Shown: positions 33,982 through 43,180, counted from the stretch's first letter. The stretch is 64,000 nt of DNA from DATFCK01 sp963728975 (GCA_963728975.1 CAVSMF010000002.1:310001-374000); one strand, 5' to 3'. A program made the numbers and translations. The notes: a model not told the origin generated them from the letters alone.

Positions 33982-34008
33982 GGGGTCGCGTCTGTATTTT
34001 GTACATTT
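33982..34008. repeat. Dispersed gtcgcgtctgtat repeat, copy 4
   Basis: Core ggggtcgcgtctgtattttg then tacattt, after a purine-rich tract. Confidence 0.7.
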
Positions 34009-34253
34009 GACGTGCGACAGACCACCTCTGTAGGGGCGGTCAAATCACTCACCCTCCGCTGCGACATGGCTTCCAAATTCTGCAGAAGCTGAAACGCTGA
34101 GAACGTTAGGCGCGTCATGTTTATGGATGCGCCTTTCTGTTTAAGTAGTCCGTTTATTTTTTCCGAACTGGACATGGCTCCTATCTTTGGTTTTGCTTCT
34201 TTAGGTCCGCCCGGATACACGCTCGGTTACTCACTCAACAATCCACGCCGCCA

Positions 34254-35159
34254 ATGGTTCTCGCTACGCTCTCTGAAACTGCGCCGGTCGTGCTCGCCAC
34301 CTGCACCGCCGGTGCCGCCTTTTGCCTGATCGGAGCCTGGGCCTCGAGAAAGGAAATCGCGGAGGCGCCCGGCCTGGACAAGATCGTTGCCCTGGGCAGT
34401 CTCTGTATTGCCATCCCGCTGGCTGTCTTCGGCGCGGAACACCTCTTCGGTGTCGAACTGGTGGTCGATGCCGTGCCGAAATTTATGCCGTGGCCTTTGT
34501 TCTGGGCCTATTTCGTAGGGGTCGCTTTGCTCGCGGCGGCCGTGAGCATAGCCACCAAAATTGCGGTGCGCTGGTCCGGTCTCCTCCTGGGGATGATGAT
34601 GTTTCTGTTCGTGGCGATGATCGATCTTCGCGGCACGCTGGCTCACCCGCAGAACCGGTTTTTCTGGGCTTTGACCTTGCGGGAGGCATCCTTCGGCGGC
34701 GCCGGCTTGATTCTTGCCGGCCATGCCATGGCCGGGTGGCGCGGCCAGGGGACACTGATCACGATCGGCCGCATCGTGCTCGGGATTACCGCAATATTTT
34801 ATGGTATCGAGCATTTCCTGCACGCGACGTCACTTCCCGGGGTGCCGTTGGAAAAGGAGATGCCGGCGTGGATTCCAGGGCGCGTGCTGATTGATTATGT
34901 GACAGGCGCAGTTCTTCTGGTGGGTGGTGGAAGCTTCCTCTTAAATTGGAAAACGCGGACCGTGGCTACCTGCGTGGGCGGTTGGATTCTAGTGCTCGTC
35001 CTTGTCGTCTATGGGCCTGTCCTGATCGATGCGCTTGCTACTCCGAAAATGGCGGTGCAGATGGTAGGTATTAACTATTTTTTCGACACCCTGCTGTTTG
35101 CCGGAGCTATTCTCGCTCTGGCCAGCGCGATGCCACGGTCGATGGAAGCGATGCAGTAA
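34254..35159 (+). CDS. Multi-pass membrane protein, DoxX-like
   Basis: The 301-aa protein has eight to nine hydrophobic segments, among them VLATCTAGAAFCLIGAW, GSLCIAIPLAVFGAEHLFG, FWAYFVGVALLAAAVSIAT, ITAIFYGIEHFLHATS and GAVLLVGGGSFLL. The two similar halves, each with a Y/F-G-x-E-H-x-F motif, suggest an internal duplication of a four-helix DoxX-like unit. Such proteins are common in Acidobacteriota and Verrucomicrobiota and have no proven role. Stands alone. Confidence 0.6.
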   Translation: MVLATLSETAPVVLATCTAGAAFCLIGAWASRKEIAEAPGLDKIVALGSLCIAIPLAVFGAEHLFGVELVVDAVPKFMPWPLFWAYFVGVALLAAAVSIATKIAVRWSGLLLGMMMFLFVAMIDLRGTLAHPQNRFFWALTLREASFGGAGLILAGHAMAGWRGQGTLITIGRIVLGITAIFYGIEHFLHATSLPGVPLEKEMPAWIPGRVLIDYVTGAVLLVGGGSFLLNWKTRTVATCVGGWILVLVLVVYGPVLIDALATPKMAVQMVGINYFFDTLLFAGAILALASAMPRSMEAMQ

Positions 35160-35326
35160 CGCTAAATCGTGATCCAGGGCACGAGCTGAGAAAAGTAGAA
35201 AGTAAAAGTAGCAAATGCTGAGGACGTAAAGCTTCGCGATGTTCCCTTCTTAAAAATCGTCCAAGCTTTCCGGTTTCCTGGGCTCCGAATTTGGAATCCA
35301 TTGCGAGTCTTCCGTCTGAGTTCATC

Positions 35327-35355
35327 GACGGACGGCCCGGCGGTCCGTCCCTACC
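35327..35355. repeat. Dispersed hairpin GACGGAC...GTCCGTC, copy 1
   Basis: Arms GACGGAC and GTCCGTC around a GC-rich loop; an identical copy lies at 46119-46147. Confidence 0.6.
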
Positions 35356-35410
35356 AAGAATCTACTGAAGTGGGGCATGAATGGGATATCATCTTCAGAG
35401 AAGGAAAGCT

Positions 35411-35439
35411 GGGGTCGCGTCTGTGTATTTTGTACATTT
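35411..35439. repeat. Dispersed gtcgcgtctgtat repeat, copy 5
   Basis: Core ggggtcgcgtctgtgtattt then tgtacatttg. Confidence 0.7.
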
Positions 35440-35498
35440 GAAGGAGAGGTTTGCGGACTGACGGCTTTCCGAGAGGTGCGTTTTTACAGACAACCTTC

Positions 35499-35517
35499 GG
35501 CGTCTGACACAGACGCC
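35499..35517. repeat. Dispersed hairpin GGCGTCTG...CAGACGCC, copy 1
   Basis: Perfect 8-base arms with a 3-base loop (aca). A second copy is at 56624-56642 with loop ata, and both are followed by ctac. Confidence 0.6.
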
Positions 35518-35606
35518 CTACGCGGGAAGCAGCCAAGGGTGAGAGCACGATGTCGAAAAACAAGCTCGCATGAGGGCCTCAATTCTGGTTTGATCTGGCC
35601 AGGCTT

Positions 35607-36059
35607 ATGCGGAGTCTCCTGGCTGTGATCACACTGTTGAGCTTTTGGTCTCAACCTCTTTGTTCCAGCGCTCACGCAGAAAAGAAAGACGGGCCTGCCA
35701 CTCTGCGTTATCAAAATCAGATCAGCGCGATTGCTTACCAGGCGGTTATATCCGCACTGAACAAGCATCCGGAGCGTCTTGACGGCGTGTCGATGACGTT
35801 ACGGTTTCGGATTGATAAACAAGGTCATGTCCGGAGTGTAAAGCTGATGTCGGGCCGGCCCCATGGCTGGGCCGAACGGACCGCACGACGAGCGCTTGGG
35901 GCTGTCCAATTTCCTCCCGTTCCCAAAGCCGTGCTCCGCGACCTCAAGATGGACCACGTTACCGCTGAGGCCAGGCTCAGATATCCGGTGGAAGAGGAGC
36001 GGGTGAAAAACAAAAGAATCAAAACAACCGTCGCCGGGTTTGGTTTTACAATTCGCTGA
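35607..36059 (+). CDS. Small secreted TonB-C-terminal-like protein
   Basis: The 150-aa protein has a signal peptide (LLAVITLLSFWSQPLCSSAHA). The mature part carries the TonB C-terminal pattern: LRFRIDKQGHVRSVKLMSGR, then a helix AERTARRALGAVQFPPVP and a final strand ARLRYPVEEE. Without a membrane anchor and proline linker it is not a standard TonB; it may bind peptidoglycan or an outer-membrane partner in the periplasm. The next gene begins 23 bases downstream, so they may be co-transcribed. Confidence 0.6.
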   Translation: MRSLLAVITLLSFWSQPLCSSAHAEKKDGPATLRYQNQISAIAYQAVISALNKHPERLDGVSMTLRFRIDKQGHVRSVKLMSGRPHGWAERTARRALGAVQFPPVPKAVLRDLKMDHVTAEARLRYPVEEERVKNKRIKTTVAGFGFTIR

Positions 36060-36082
36060 TCATTGAGGTACGCTTAGGCGTC

Positions 36083-36958
36083 ATGCGACGATTTGGTCGA
36101 ATTGCACTTGCGACCAGCCTCGCTTTGATCGCAGGCCTGGCTACGATCAAGGCAAAGCACTTGGCCGCAGGTGTGCCCCGGCGAGTAATATATTCGTTTG
36201 TTCAGTCTGATGCGTTCGTGATTGTGACTGTTCAGGAGACGCCAGCGGGGGCGAAAGGTGATGTCGTCGTTTCTGAATTCTCAGCGAGCAACGGTTCTTC
36301 ATACCGAGGCGCATTTCATATTTCACACTCAGAGTTTGAGCAGATCTGGTCCACGATCAATGCCCCGGGCGTTGTGAAACGTCGCGTTACCGGCTCGAGT
36401 ATGGACATAAGCGACGATTACGTGTTCAGGGATGGTCACGAACAGCTATACTACATAGCCAAGGCCAGCTCGGCCCCGGCTATCAGCGCATTGGCTTTTC
36501 GGCTGCGAGCGTTTGCCGAACAGGCTATGACAAGGATGACCCGGATACCGCGCACGACTGTCACTGCGCTGGAGGTAATTGATCACGGCATCTACGATCG
36601 TGGGCCTATTGAAAGCGTGAAAAGCCCGTCGGACTCGCGCCTGATAAAGAAAACGGACGTGATTCCGATACGCGCCGGTTACTATTACGGTGTCCGATAC
36701 CGGTTAAGGGGAGGTCCTCCTGGGGCGCCGGTGAATGTGACATATGAGTTTACGTTCCCGAAGAGTCAGGATCCCAAGACCGGTAAGTGGACGACTCACC
36801 GGCGAGAACACTATATGGTAGTCATCGGGGAGGTCTACTTCGCGGGATTATTCTTCCGGGATCAAACAGAATACGCCGAGGGCGAGAACAAGGTTCGGAT
36901 ATTCGTTGACTCGAAACTGCTGGTCGAACAGGTGTTTCACGTCGTAGCGGCGAAATGA
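36083..36958 (+). CDS. Secreted protein with DUF3859-like C-terminus
   Basis: The 291-aa protein has an N-terminal hydrophobic signal (IALATSLALIAGLATIKA). The C-terminal about 130 residues, with ALEVIDHGIYDRG, GYYYGVRYRLRGGPPGAPVN and the E-F-T-F-P segment, resemble the beta-sandwich DUF3859 domain. The central part (residues 55-150) has no clear family. Probably periplasmic or envelope-linked; function unknown. Confidence 0.5.
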   Translation: MRRFGRIALATSLALIAGLATIKAKHLAAGVPRRVIYSFVQSDAFVIVTVQETPAGAKGDVVVSEFSASNGSSYRGAFHISHSEFEQIWSTINAPGVVKRRVTGSSMDISDDYVFRDGHEQLYYIAKASSAPAISALAFRLRAFAEQAMTRMTRIPRTTVTALEVIDHGIYDRGPIESVKSPSDSRLIKKTDVIPIRAGYYYGVRYRLRGGPPGAPVNVTYEFTFPKSQDPKTGKWTTHRREHYMVVIGEVYFAGLFFRDQTEYAEGENKVRIFVDSKLLVEQVFHVVAAK

Positions 36959-37366
36959 GGGCGCGATCGCTCCGGTTTATCGCGGCATGTCGATGGGGGT
37001 TTTTGCCGCAAGAGAATTTGGGGTGAATCTACTAATCGACAGTGCCTGACGGCGGGTTGAAGCGTTGAAGCGTTGAAGCGTTGAAGCGTTCCAGGGCGCG
37101 ATCATCCGCGACGCGCCCGCACATCGGCTGGCAGCACTGCGTCCCCCAGACGAATGACATAAATATCAACTTAAGTCCGACTCAGTCAGGCCGTTCCATC
37201 AACTACCAACTCCTTTAAGAACCCAGGCACATCCAATCGGGTGTGATTGCGCGAAATGATAATGGTATTCCGAATAAAAAGGGACCGATGACTGTCTGTA
37301 AAATGGTGGCGTTCGTTTTACATCATATCAATCGTCATGCGAAAAGGTGGAGCAAGGGAGGTTCGA
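36959..37366. other. Intergenic region with an 8-base tandem repeat
   Basis: No gene seen. At 37056-37090 four exact copies of gttgaagc stand in tandem. The ribosome-binding purines agcaagggagg precede the next gene at about 37351-37361. Confidence 0.55.
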
Positions 37367-37855
37367 ATGGCTAATCGCAAACCGTACTACCAAAGATCGA
37401 CCGGGCTTTCAGGGTGGATACTGAAAGCGATTGGTCTGGCCATCGCCGGTGCGACGATGATGATCGTTGCCCTGACAATCGCCAAAACGATATCGTTTAA
37501 ATCAGGCTCTGCTCCAGCCGGCAAATTCACTGGAATTCGTCACCAAGCCGCGCCCATGCCGCCTGAAGCAGCCCATAACCCAACCGATGTTGCTGCGCCC
37601 ACTTCCGATCCAGGCCAGGACGGCTCAGCCGCGACGGTTGTGCGAAATGGCATCACCATCGTATCACCCCAATTGCGGGTACCGATAATTGATATCGCCG
37701 CATTACAGGCGGCCAGTGGATCCGAAGTTTTCTCTTCTTCGCAAAAAGCGTCGGGCGCAGGCAAGCGCTCTCGTTACGTCAAACGTTCCCATTCTCATCG
37801 TAAAATCCGAATCGCCGCCAAGCGTTGGATGGCTTACGGGTTGGCGAATCGTTAA
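37367..37855 (+). CDS. Single-pass membrane protein, unknown function
   Basis: The protein starts MANRKPYYQRSTGLSG with a strong purine-rich ribosome site (gggaggttcga) just before it; the ATG at 37337 in the same frame is an alternative. A single membrane helix (ILKAIGLAIAGATMMIVALT) is followed by a low-complexity A/P/S-rich periplasmic segment and a basic tail with R-S-R-Y-V-K-R-S-H-S-H-R-K. No family recognised. Confidence 0.5.
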   Translation: MANRKPYYQRSTGLSGWILKAIGLAIAGATMMIVALTIAKTISFKSGSAPAGKFTGIRHQAAPMPPEAAHNPTDVAAPTSDPGQDGSAATVVRNGITIVSPQLRVPIIDIAALQAASGSEVFSSSQKASGAGKRSRYVKRSHSHRKIRIAAKRWMAYGLANR

Positions 37856-38309
37856 TCTACGTTCCCATCTTTGGGATTGATCAGGCAATCGACGGTACTA
37901 TTTAGCCGATGCGCCAAATCCTGCCTCGGAGATCTTTTTTCGGAGCGGCCCGGCCCAGGGGCTTGACTAGCTCGATCGCCTTGTCATAACGAGATGATCG
38001 CTTCCCGGGAAATCTGAAGGGGCAAAGAATGGGCCAACTTTCGTTCTTTTGAATCGATCAACGGTGGAGTCCGCCCGCGGAACGCCGCCGGTAGCGGGGA
38101 TCGACTCCAAAATTCCGGGGGACATTAGGCTGAGTGTCAATCCTGTTCCTGGTAATGGGCGGCTATACGTGACTCACGTATAGACGACCTGGCTAGCCCG
38201 GCTCGTACTCCGAAAGCGTGCGCGAGCAGGGCTGGCCGGGCTTTCCAATTGCGAATGATCTGAAGAAATAGAGAATAGGGAAGGGGAATAGGGTCCCAAT
38301 CGAACTGCA
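37856..38309. other. Intergenic region with a perfect palindrome
   Basis: No gene seen. Holds the palindrome at 38163-38183, listed separately, and the leader of the methyltransferase gene. Confidence 0.5.
38163..38183. promoter_or_regulatory. Perfect 21-base palindrome, possible operator
   Basis: Arm CTATACGTGA, one central C, then its exact reverse complement TCACGTATAG. It lies 127 bases before the methyltransferase start. The absence of a T-run and the length of perfect symmetry fit a dimeric regulator site better than a terminator. Confidence 0.5.
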
Positions 38310-39155
38310 ATGGATCCCGACCAACAGAAAAAGACGCTGGATACCTGGCAAACGTCCGCCCGGTATTGGGACAAGTATCGAGCGCTTATTGCCCAGATGT
38401 TCGCGCCGTTAACGTCGGCTCTCATCGAAGAAGCACGGATCGGAGTTGGCCAAAAAGTGCTCGATATCGGTGGCGGAAGCGGGGAGCCGTCGCTCACTAT
38501 TTCAAAGGTTGTCGGACCAACCGGATCGATCATGTACACCGATCCCGTGGCTGGCATGGTCGAGACTGCTCAGGCCGAAGCAGGCCGGCGCGCTCTGACA
38601 AACATTCAGTTCAAGCAATGTTCCGCCGATAATTTGCCGTTTGCCGATCGTAGCTTTGACGCAGCCGTCGGCAGGTTATCAGCGATGTTTTTTGTCGATC
38701 CTGTGGTCGCGTTGCGGGAGGCGCTGAGAGTCATTGACAACGCCGGAATTGTCTCGTTTGCCGTTTGGAGTCCAAAGGAAGCGAACCCATTCTTTTCGAT
38801 TATTAACGATGTGGTCGATCGGTTCGTAGAACCTTCCAAAGAGGACCCTGATGCGCCGGATGCATTCCGTTTCGCCGCGTCCGGCAAGTTGGCTGGAATC
38901 CTGGAAACTGCCGGGGCTGAAAATGTGATTGAGCGCCAGCTGAATTTTCAGATTGAGGCACCGATCTCATTTGAGCAGTTCTGGCAGTTGCGGACTGAGA
39001 TGTCCGAAAGTTTACGCAAAACAATGGCCGGCCTTAGGCCCGCTCAACTGCCAACCATTAAACAGGCTGCTGCCGATGCAGCGGAGAAATATTTCGTCAG
39101 TGGGCAAGTCAGTTTCCCAGCGCAGACGTTAATCGTTAGCGGAGGAAAAGAGTAG
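38310..39155 (+). CDS. Class I SAM-dependent methyltransferase (UbiE-like)
   Basis: The 281-aa protein has motif I KVLDIGGGSGEPSL (residues about 49-62), the acidic end of strand 2 in IMYTDPVAGMVE, the motif II-like SADNLPFADRSFDAAVGRL and a strand-5 region GIVSFAVWSPKEANPFF. This is the general small-molecule methyltransferase pattern of the UbiE/COQ5 and SmtA-like group. The substrate cannot be told from sequence. Monocistronic, preceded by the 21-base palindrome. Confidence 0.75.
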   Translation: MDPDQQKKTLDTWQTSARYWDKYRALIAQMFAPLTSALIEEARIGVGQKVLDIGGGSGEPSLTISKVVGPTGSIMYTDPVAGMVETAQAEAGRRALTNIQFKQCSADNLPFADRSFDAAVGRLSAMFFVDPVVALREALRVIDNAGIVSFAVWSPKEANPFFSIINDVVDRFVEPSKEDPDAPDAFRFAASGKLAGILETAGAENVIERQLNFQIEAPISFEQFWQLRTEMSESLRKTMAGLRPAQLPTIKQAAADAAEKYFVSGQVSFPAQTLIVSGGKE

Positions 39156-39254
39156 GATCCAATCTCAAAATATTTAACATTTGGAAACAGCGCGAGAAGC
39201 ACTTGATCCCTTCGAACGTGCCCGGCTTCTCTGGCACACTCAAAGGGGAACCCT

Positions 39255-39337
39255 GGGTGTCGCATCTGTATTTTGGACATTTCGAAGGCCGTAGATTTCA
39301 ACAGCGGATCGTGAAAGCTAAAAAGTCGGAGTCGACA
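39255..39337. repeat. Dispersed gtcgcgtctgtat repeat, copy 6 (extended)
   Basis: Variant core gggtgtcgcatctgtatttt, with a 3' extension (caacagcggatcgtgaaagc) shared with copy 2 at 25558-25640. Lies just before the citrate synthase promoter. Confidence 0.7.
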
Positions 39338-39399
39338 GTCGTTTCAACCGCCGTGAATTATCGGTTGTAAGGAGTGTGATTAAGAGCCAGGGAGGAAGT

Positions 39400-40755
39400 A
39401 TGAGTGCGAATACGCTGACAGTCACAGACAACAGAACCGGGAAGCAATACGAGCTTCCGATCGAGAACGGAGTCGTTCGGGCGATGGACCTTCGGAAGAT
39501 CAAGGTGTCGGACGATGACTTCGGACTGATGAGCTACGACCCCGCGTTCATGAATACGGCGTCGTGCAAGAGCCGGGTCACCTTCATCGACGGCGACAAA
39601 GGCATCCTACGTTATCGCGGCTACCCGATCGAGCAGCTTGCCGAAAAGAGCACGTATCTCGAAGTTGCTTACCTGCTTGTGCACGGCGAGCTGCCGACGC
39701 CTACACAGCTAACAGAGTGGTCGTGGAACATTACCCAACACACGTTCATCCACGAACAAATCAAGAAGTTCATGGATGGGTTTCACTACGATGCGCACCC
39801 GATGGGAATGCTGATCGGGACCGTCGGCGCGCTGTCGACCTTCTATACCGACGCAAAAGATATCTTCAATCCCGAATCGCGCCGCCATCAGATTTTCCGG
39901 CTGATAGCCAAGATGCCGACGCTTGCAGCGTTCGCGTATCGTCACAGCGTGGGGATGCCTTACGACTATCCCGACGACGATTTGTCCTATCCGGGCAACT
40001 TCTTGAACATGATGTTTAAGATGACCGAGATGAAGTACAAACCGAATCGAGTGCTCGAGCATGCGCTTGATGTGCTGTTCATCCTGCACGCAGATCACGA
40101 ACAGAACTGCGGAACGAATGCGATGCGCAGCATCGGAAGCTCGCACGTCGATCCTTACTCGGCGGTCGCCGGCGCGGCGGCAGCGCTATACGGCCCGCTG
40201 CACGGCGGGGCAAACGAAGCGGTGCTTCGGATGCTAAAGGAGATAGGATCGAAGGGCCGTGTGCCCGAGTACATCAAGAAGGTCAAGGACGGCAAAGGCC
40301 GGCTCATGGGATTCGGACACCGGGTCTACAAGAACTACGACCCGCGCGCAAAAATAATCAAACAGATCGCCGACGAGGTGTTTGAAGTCACCGGCAAGAA
40401 CCCGGTGCTGGAGATCGCTCTCGAGCTTGAGCGCATTGCGCTGGAGGATGATTACTTCGTCTCGCGCAAGCTGTATCCGAACGTGGACTTCTATTCGGGG
40501 ATCATCTACCAGGCGATGGGCTTGCCGGTAGACATGTTTCCGGTGCTGTTTGCGATCCCGCGAACATCCGGCTGGCTCGCGCAGTGGGAAGAGATGCTTC
40601 TGGACGGCGAGCAGAAGATCGCGCGCCCGCGTCAGGTTTATCTCGGCTACGACGCGCGCGACTATGTCGAGATAGAGAAGAGGAAGGAACAGGAGAGCCA
40701 GACTGCAACCGCCGGACTCGACCATCAAATGCCTGGACACGCGGCGGGTGGCTGA
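39400..40755 (+). CDS. gltA: Citrate synthase
   Basis: The 451-aa enzyme condenses acetyl-CoA and oxaloacetate at the entry of the citric acid cycle. Catalytic residues are visible: the first histidine in GPLHGGANEAVLRML, the second in MGFGHRVYKNYDPRAK and the aspartate in NVDFYSGIIYQAMG; the N-terminal R-Y-R-G-Y-P-I-E-Q-L block is also typical. The start ATG 39400 has a strong ribosome site (ggaggaag) ahead; the GTG at 39376 would extend it by eight unconserved residues. Monocistronic. The gene is intact and slightly richer in GC than its surroundings. Confidence 0.95.
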   Translation: MSANTLTVTDNRTGKQYELPIENGVVRAMDLRKIKVSDDDFGLMSYDPAFMNTASCKSRVTFIDGDKGILRYRGYPIEQLAEKSTYLEVAYLLVHGELPTPTQLTEWSWNITQHTFIHEQIKKFMDGFHYDAHPMGMLIGTVGALSTFYTDAKDIFNPESRRHQIFRLIAKMPTLAAFAYRHSVGMPYDYPDDDLSYPGNFLNMMFKMTEMKYKPNRVLEHALDVLFILHADHEQNCGTNAMRSIGSSHVDPYSAVAGAAAALYGPLHGGANEAVLRMLKEIGSKGRVPEYIKKVKDGKGRLMGFGHRVYKNYDPRAKIIKQIADEVFEVTGKNPVLEIALELERIALEDDYFVSRKLYPNVDFYSGIIYQAMGLPVDMFPVLFAIPRTSGWLAQWEEMLLDGEQKIARPRQVYLGYDARDYVEIEKRKEQESQTATAGLDHQMPGHAAGG

Positions 40756-41073
40756 TGATCCTGCGCGAAGACACGCCGATGGAACGACGTGGGAATGTTC
40801 GGATTTCCGAGTGCAGGGCCGGGTCAGAGCTTACTCCGAAAGCATTCGCGAGCAAGGCATCTAACATTTGAGTCGGGAACCACAACCCACGTCATGGATG
40901 GTCTAACGATTGCGAAGAAAAGAAGCAGGGTCGGATCTTCGCTTTACACACTTGAAACAACTCGAAGAAGCGTCTATTTGAAAACTGGAATACTGAAACG
41001 CTGAAACCGGAAATAAAGGCCGGTCGAATTTGGCCGACGTTCTTCGTTTCGCGCCGACTAAATACCACTTATT
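40756..41073. other. Intergenic region
   Basis: Between convergent gltA and abiEi. No gene, clear hairpin or known repeat was seen, apart from gaaacgctgaaa-type simple repeats common in this genome. Confidence 0.5.
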
Positions 41074-41709
41074 TCAAGGCCGAGCCTTCTTCCGCGGTGT
41101 GGTGGAATCGCGCATCGATTCGAGCGCGCTCTCAACAAAAGTTCGACGCGCACGGCTCTTGATCTTTGATGCGATCTGAAAAGTCTTGGTCCAGCTAAAC
41201 CGGGCAGGGAATTCGATGTCAGGAAGGCTTTTGAACAGCCGGGTCCGGGTCGGGCTTAGGTAATAAATGTCGACTAACGCTTTCTCGGGCGTGGCAATCT
41301 TAACGATTCCTGATTCATCGAGTTCGTAACCAAAGAAAAATTCGGGTTCAACGTGATGAATAGAGAACACGCCCACCGGCGTTTCATAACGCCTGGTTCG
41401 GATCAGCGAGACGGCATACGTCACGGCCGGGATCTGTGAGATCATTCCGTGATGATACAGGGCAGTTTGCAATGATACGTAAGTTGGATAGGGCGCGGTT
41501 AGATGTTCCGGAATGGCCAGTTTGTTCAGGCGACTGCGTAAGGCCCAGCGCCCGCGCCTGATCGGAATGAGCAACCCGGCATGGGCGAGTCGCGACGCGA
41601 TCTTGTTGGCGTTGGAATTCTCGACTTTGAGTAATGCGGCGATATCTTTGGTTTCAAACAGCGGCAGACCTAACCGTTCAATTCTCGCAAGCGCCTCAAC
41701 CTGAGTCAT
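41074..41709 (-). CDS. abiEi: AbiEi-like antitoxin/transcriptional regulator
   Basis: The 211-aa protein has an N-terminal winged helix (LFETKDIAALLKVENSNANK, RLAHAGLLIPIRRGRWAL), then YPTYVSLQTALYHHGMISQI and the C-terminal domain FFFGYELDESGIVKIATPEK, A-L-V-D-I-Y-Y. This is the AbiEi family: it represses its own promoter and counteracts AbiEii in an abortive-infection toxin-antitoxin system. Four bases of overlap with abiEii (ATGA at 41706-41709). A C-terminal relic of a second copy lies at 27737. Confidence 0.8.
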   Translation of the reverse strand: MTQVEALARIERLGLPLFETKDIAALLKVENSNANKIASRLAHAGLLIPIRRGRWALRSRLNKLAIPEHLTAPYPTYVSLQTALYHHGMISQIPAVTYAVSLIRTRRYETPVGVFSIHHVEPEFFFGYELDESGIVKIATPEKALVDIYYLSPTRTRLFKSLPDIEFPARFSWTKTFQIASKIKSRARRTFVESALESMRDSTTPRKKARP

Positions 41710-42464
41710 AGAGCCTCCAATTTGCCGGCGACGTTTTTCTGAACCTTCTCCCAGGTTCCTGGGTCACGGTAATATTCGATGTATTCCGGCAACAGATAGG
41801 CCACCACCTGACCAAGAAATTGCTCGTAGGAAACGGATGAGACGATCTCAGATGCGTTCACCAGTATCTTGTTGTCCATTTTGATAGTTGAACCGGTTGC
41901 CCCGCGTTGCGCCAGAAAATCCAAATCGAAGATATCTCGCGCTTGAGTTTCCCTCCGGCTGAAAAGGGCTTCTACCTTGTGATTGAAAGCAGTCTCAAGA
42001 TCGTAGTGGCTGGCGAAGGTCGGTCGGAGATTGTATGCCGCGACAATTTCCGTGTCTGCTTGTGCGAACACAACTTCGGGATCGAATTTGCGGCGTGAAA
42101 ATTCGATGCTTGTCGGAAGGTCGGCCCCGGAACCTTCAAATTGCAGATGGACTTTCCACCGTTGGGCAGTGGCTGTTTGCTTAGGCTCGGCGATTTGGGT
42201 CAGCTGAATATTGGCGGCACGAAGGATCCTTCTAAAACCAGGCGCATCGAGGATCTGTCTCACGTTTTTCTGCAGAGTCAGCTGAGCGATGGTGCGGACA
42301 TCAAAGTCGATGTCTTCGGAGTATCGAATACTTTTGAAGAAAAACCGGAGATTACAGCCACCTTTGAGGGCATACAGCTTCTTATCCAGGCGGGATCCGA
42401 GCTGAGCGAGGAAGAGGAGGTGAAATTGCTCGACTGCCTGGATATTGGAGAGAGTCGCATCCAT
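41706..42464 (-). CDS. abiEii: AbiEii-like nucleotidyltransferase toxin
   Basis: The 252-aa protein belongs to the AbiEii/AbiGii nucleotidyltransferase toxin family, which modifies tRNA acceptor ends with nucleotides. Signature: YALKGGCNLRFFFKSIRYSE followed by DIDFDV (GG, R-x-S and DxD-like D-I-D-F-D), then TSIEFSRRKFDPEV and YDLETAFNHKVEALFSRRET, A-R-D-I-F-D-L. Note: in this cluster the order along the transcript is abiEii then abiEi, the reverse of the classic abiEi-abiEii order; 41706 overlaps the start of abiEi. Confidence 0.8.
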   Translation of the reverse strand: MDATLSNIQAVEQFHLLFLAQLGSRLDKKLYALKGGCNLRFFFKSIRYSEDIDFDVRTIAQLTLQKNVRQILDAPGFRRILRAANIQLTQIAEPKQTATAQRWKVHLQFEGSGADLPTSIEFSRRKFDPEVVFAQADTEIVAAYNLRPTFASHYDLETAFNHKVEALFSRRETQARDIFDLDFLAQRGATGSTIKMDNKILVNASEIVSSVSYEQFLGQVVAYLLPEYIEYYRDPGTWEKVQKNVAGKLEAL

Positions 42465-42824
42465 CTCCGGAGATACTACACGTAATCGACACTAATGTCG
42501 AGTGCACGTATTTACTATGGGGGATGCATTATAAGCCGCGGGCAGCTGCCGGACCGCGAGGGTAGCGGTCGAGCGCAGCGGGAAGCTGCTGAGATACAAA
42601 CGCTAAGGATGTAAAAGCCTCGTACACGTCCCAGATACTCAACATTCCGCTAGAGCGGCAGCCGAAACACTGAAAGCTGAAACGCTGACAAAAGAGGTTG
42701 AAGAGCTGAGCCAGTGAGAGGTTGAGGGGTTGAGACGTTCAGGGGAGCGCAGAGTTCGATCTTTTGCTTGATCAAATCACGACGTTGTGTCGCAATAGCG
42801 GCCAATTCAACCGAAAGGTACACC
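42465..42824. other. Intergenic region
   Basis: Contains the abiE promoter region and simple gaaacgctgacaa-like repeats. No gene recognised. Confidence 0.5.
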
Positions 42825-42971
42825 ATGCTCTGGACTATAGTTGTTATCCTGCTCGTGCTCTGGCTTCTTGGCTTCATCGGCCACGTCGGCGGCGGCCTAA
42901 TCCATCTCCTCCTCGTGATTGTCGTCATCATCGTAATCATTAACCTGATTCAAGGCAGACGAGGACTCTGA
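42825..42971 (+). CDS. Lmo0937-type small membrane protein
   Basis: This 48-aa protein is almost entirely hydrophobic: WTIVVILLVLWLLGFIGHVG, then G-G-L-I-H-L-L-L-V-I-V-V-I-I and a basic end QGRRGL. The W-T-I...G-x-x-x-H-V-G-G-x-x-I-H-L-L pattern is that of the small two-helix Lmo0937 family of stress-linked bacterial membrane proteins. The ATG at 42825 has an aaaggt ribosome site; the longer open frame from 42768 is not conserved-looking. Confidence 0.75.
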   Translation: MLWTIVVILLVLWLLGFIGHVGGGLIHLLLVIVVIIVIINLIQGRRGL

Positions 42972-43180
42972 CCGGACGCAGGTCAGAGGTCACAGTGACG
43001 GCAAATCAAAGTGACCAGCGATAAGTGACCCGACTTGGCTGAAGCTTCCGCCTCCGGGCGCTTCGGCGTAACGAGCCGGCGTGGCAGCGAGTGACGAGGT
43101 TCGGGGCCGGACTGCAATAAGCGGGCTGCTTTTGGCAACATCCGGCGCGCAGTTCATCAAGCGCGGGCCGAGAGTTCACC

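Noticed and set aside
34227..34823. 198-aa minus-strand open frame
   Set aside because: Antisense of the intact DoxX-like membrane gene; residue content (H, G, R, Q) is that of a shadow frame.
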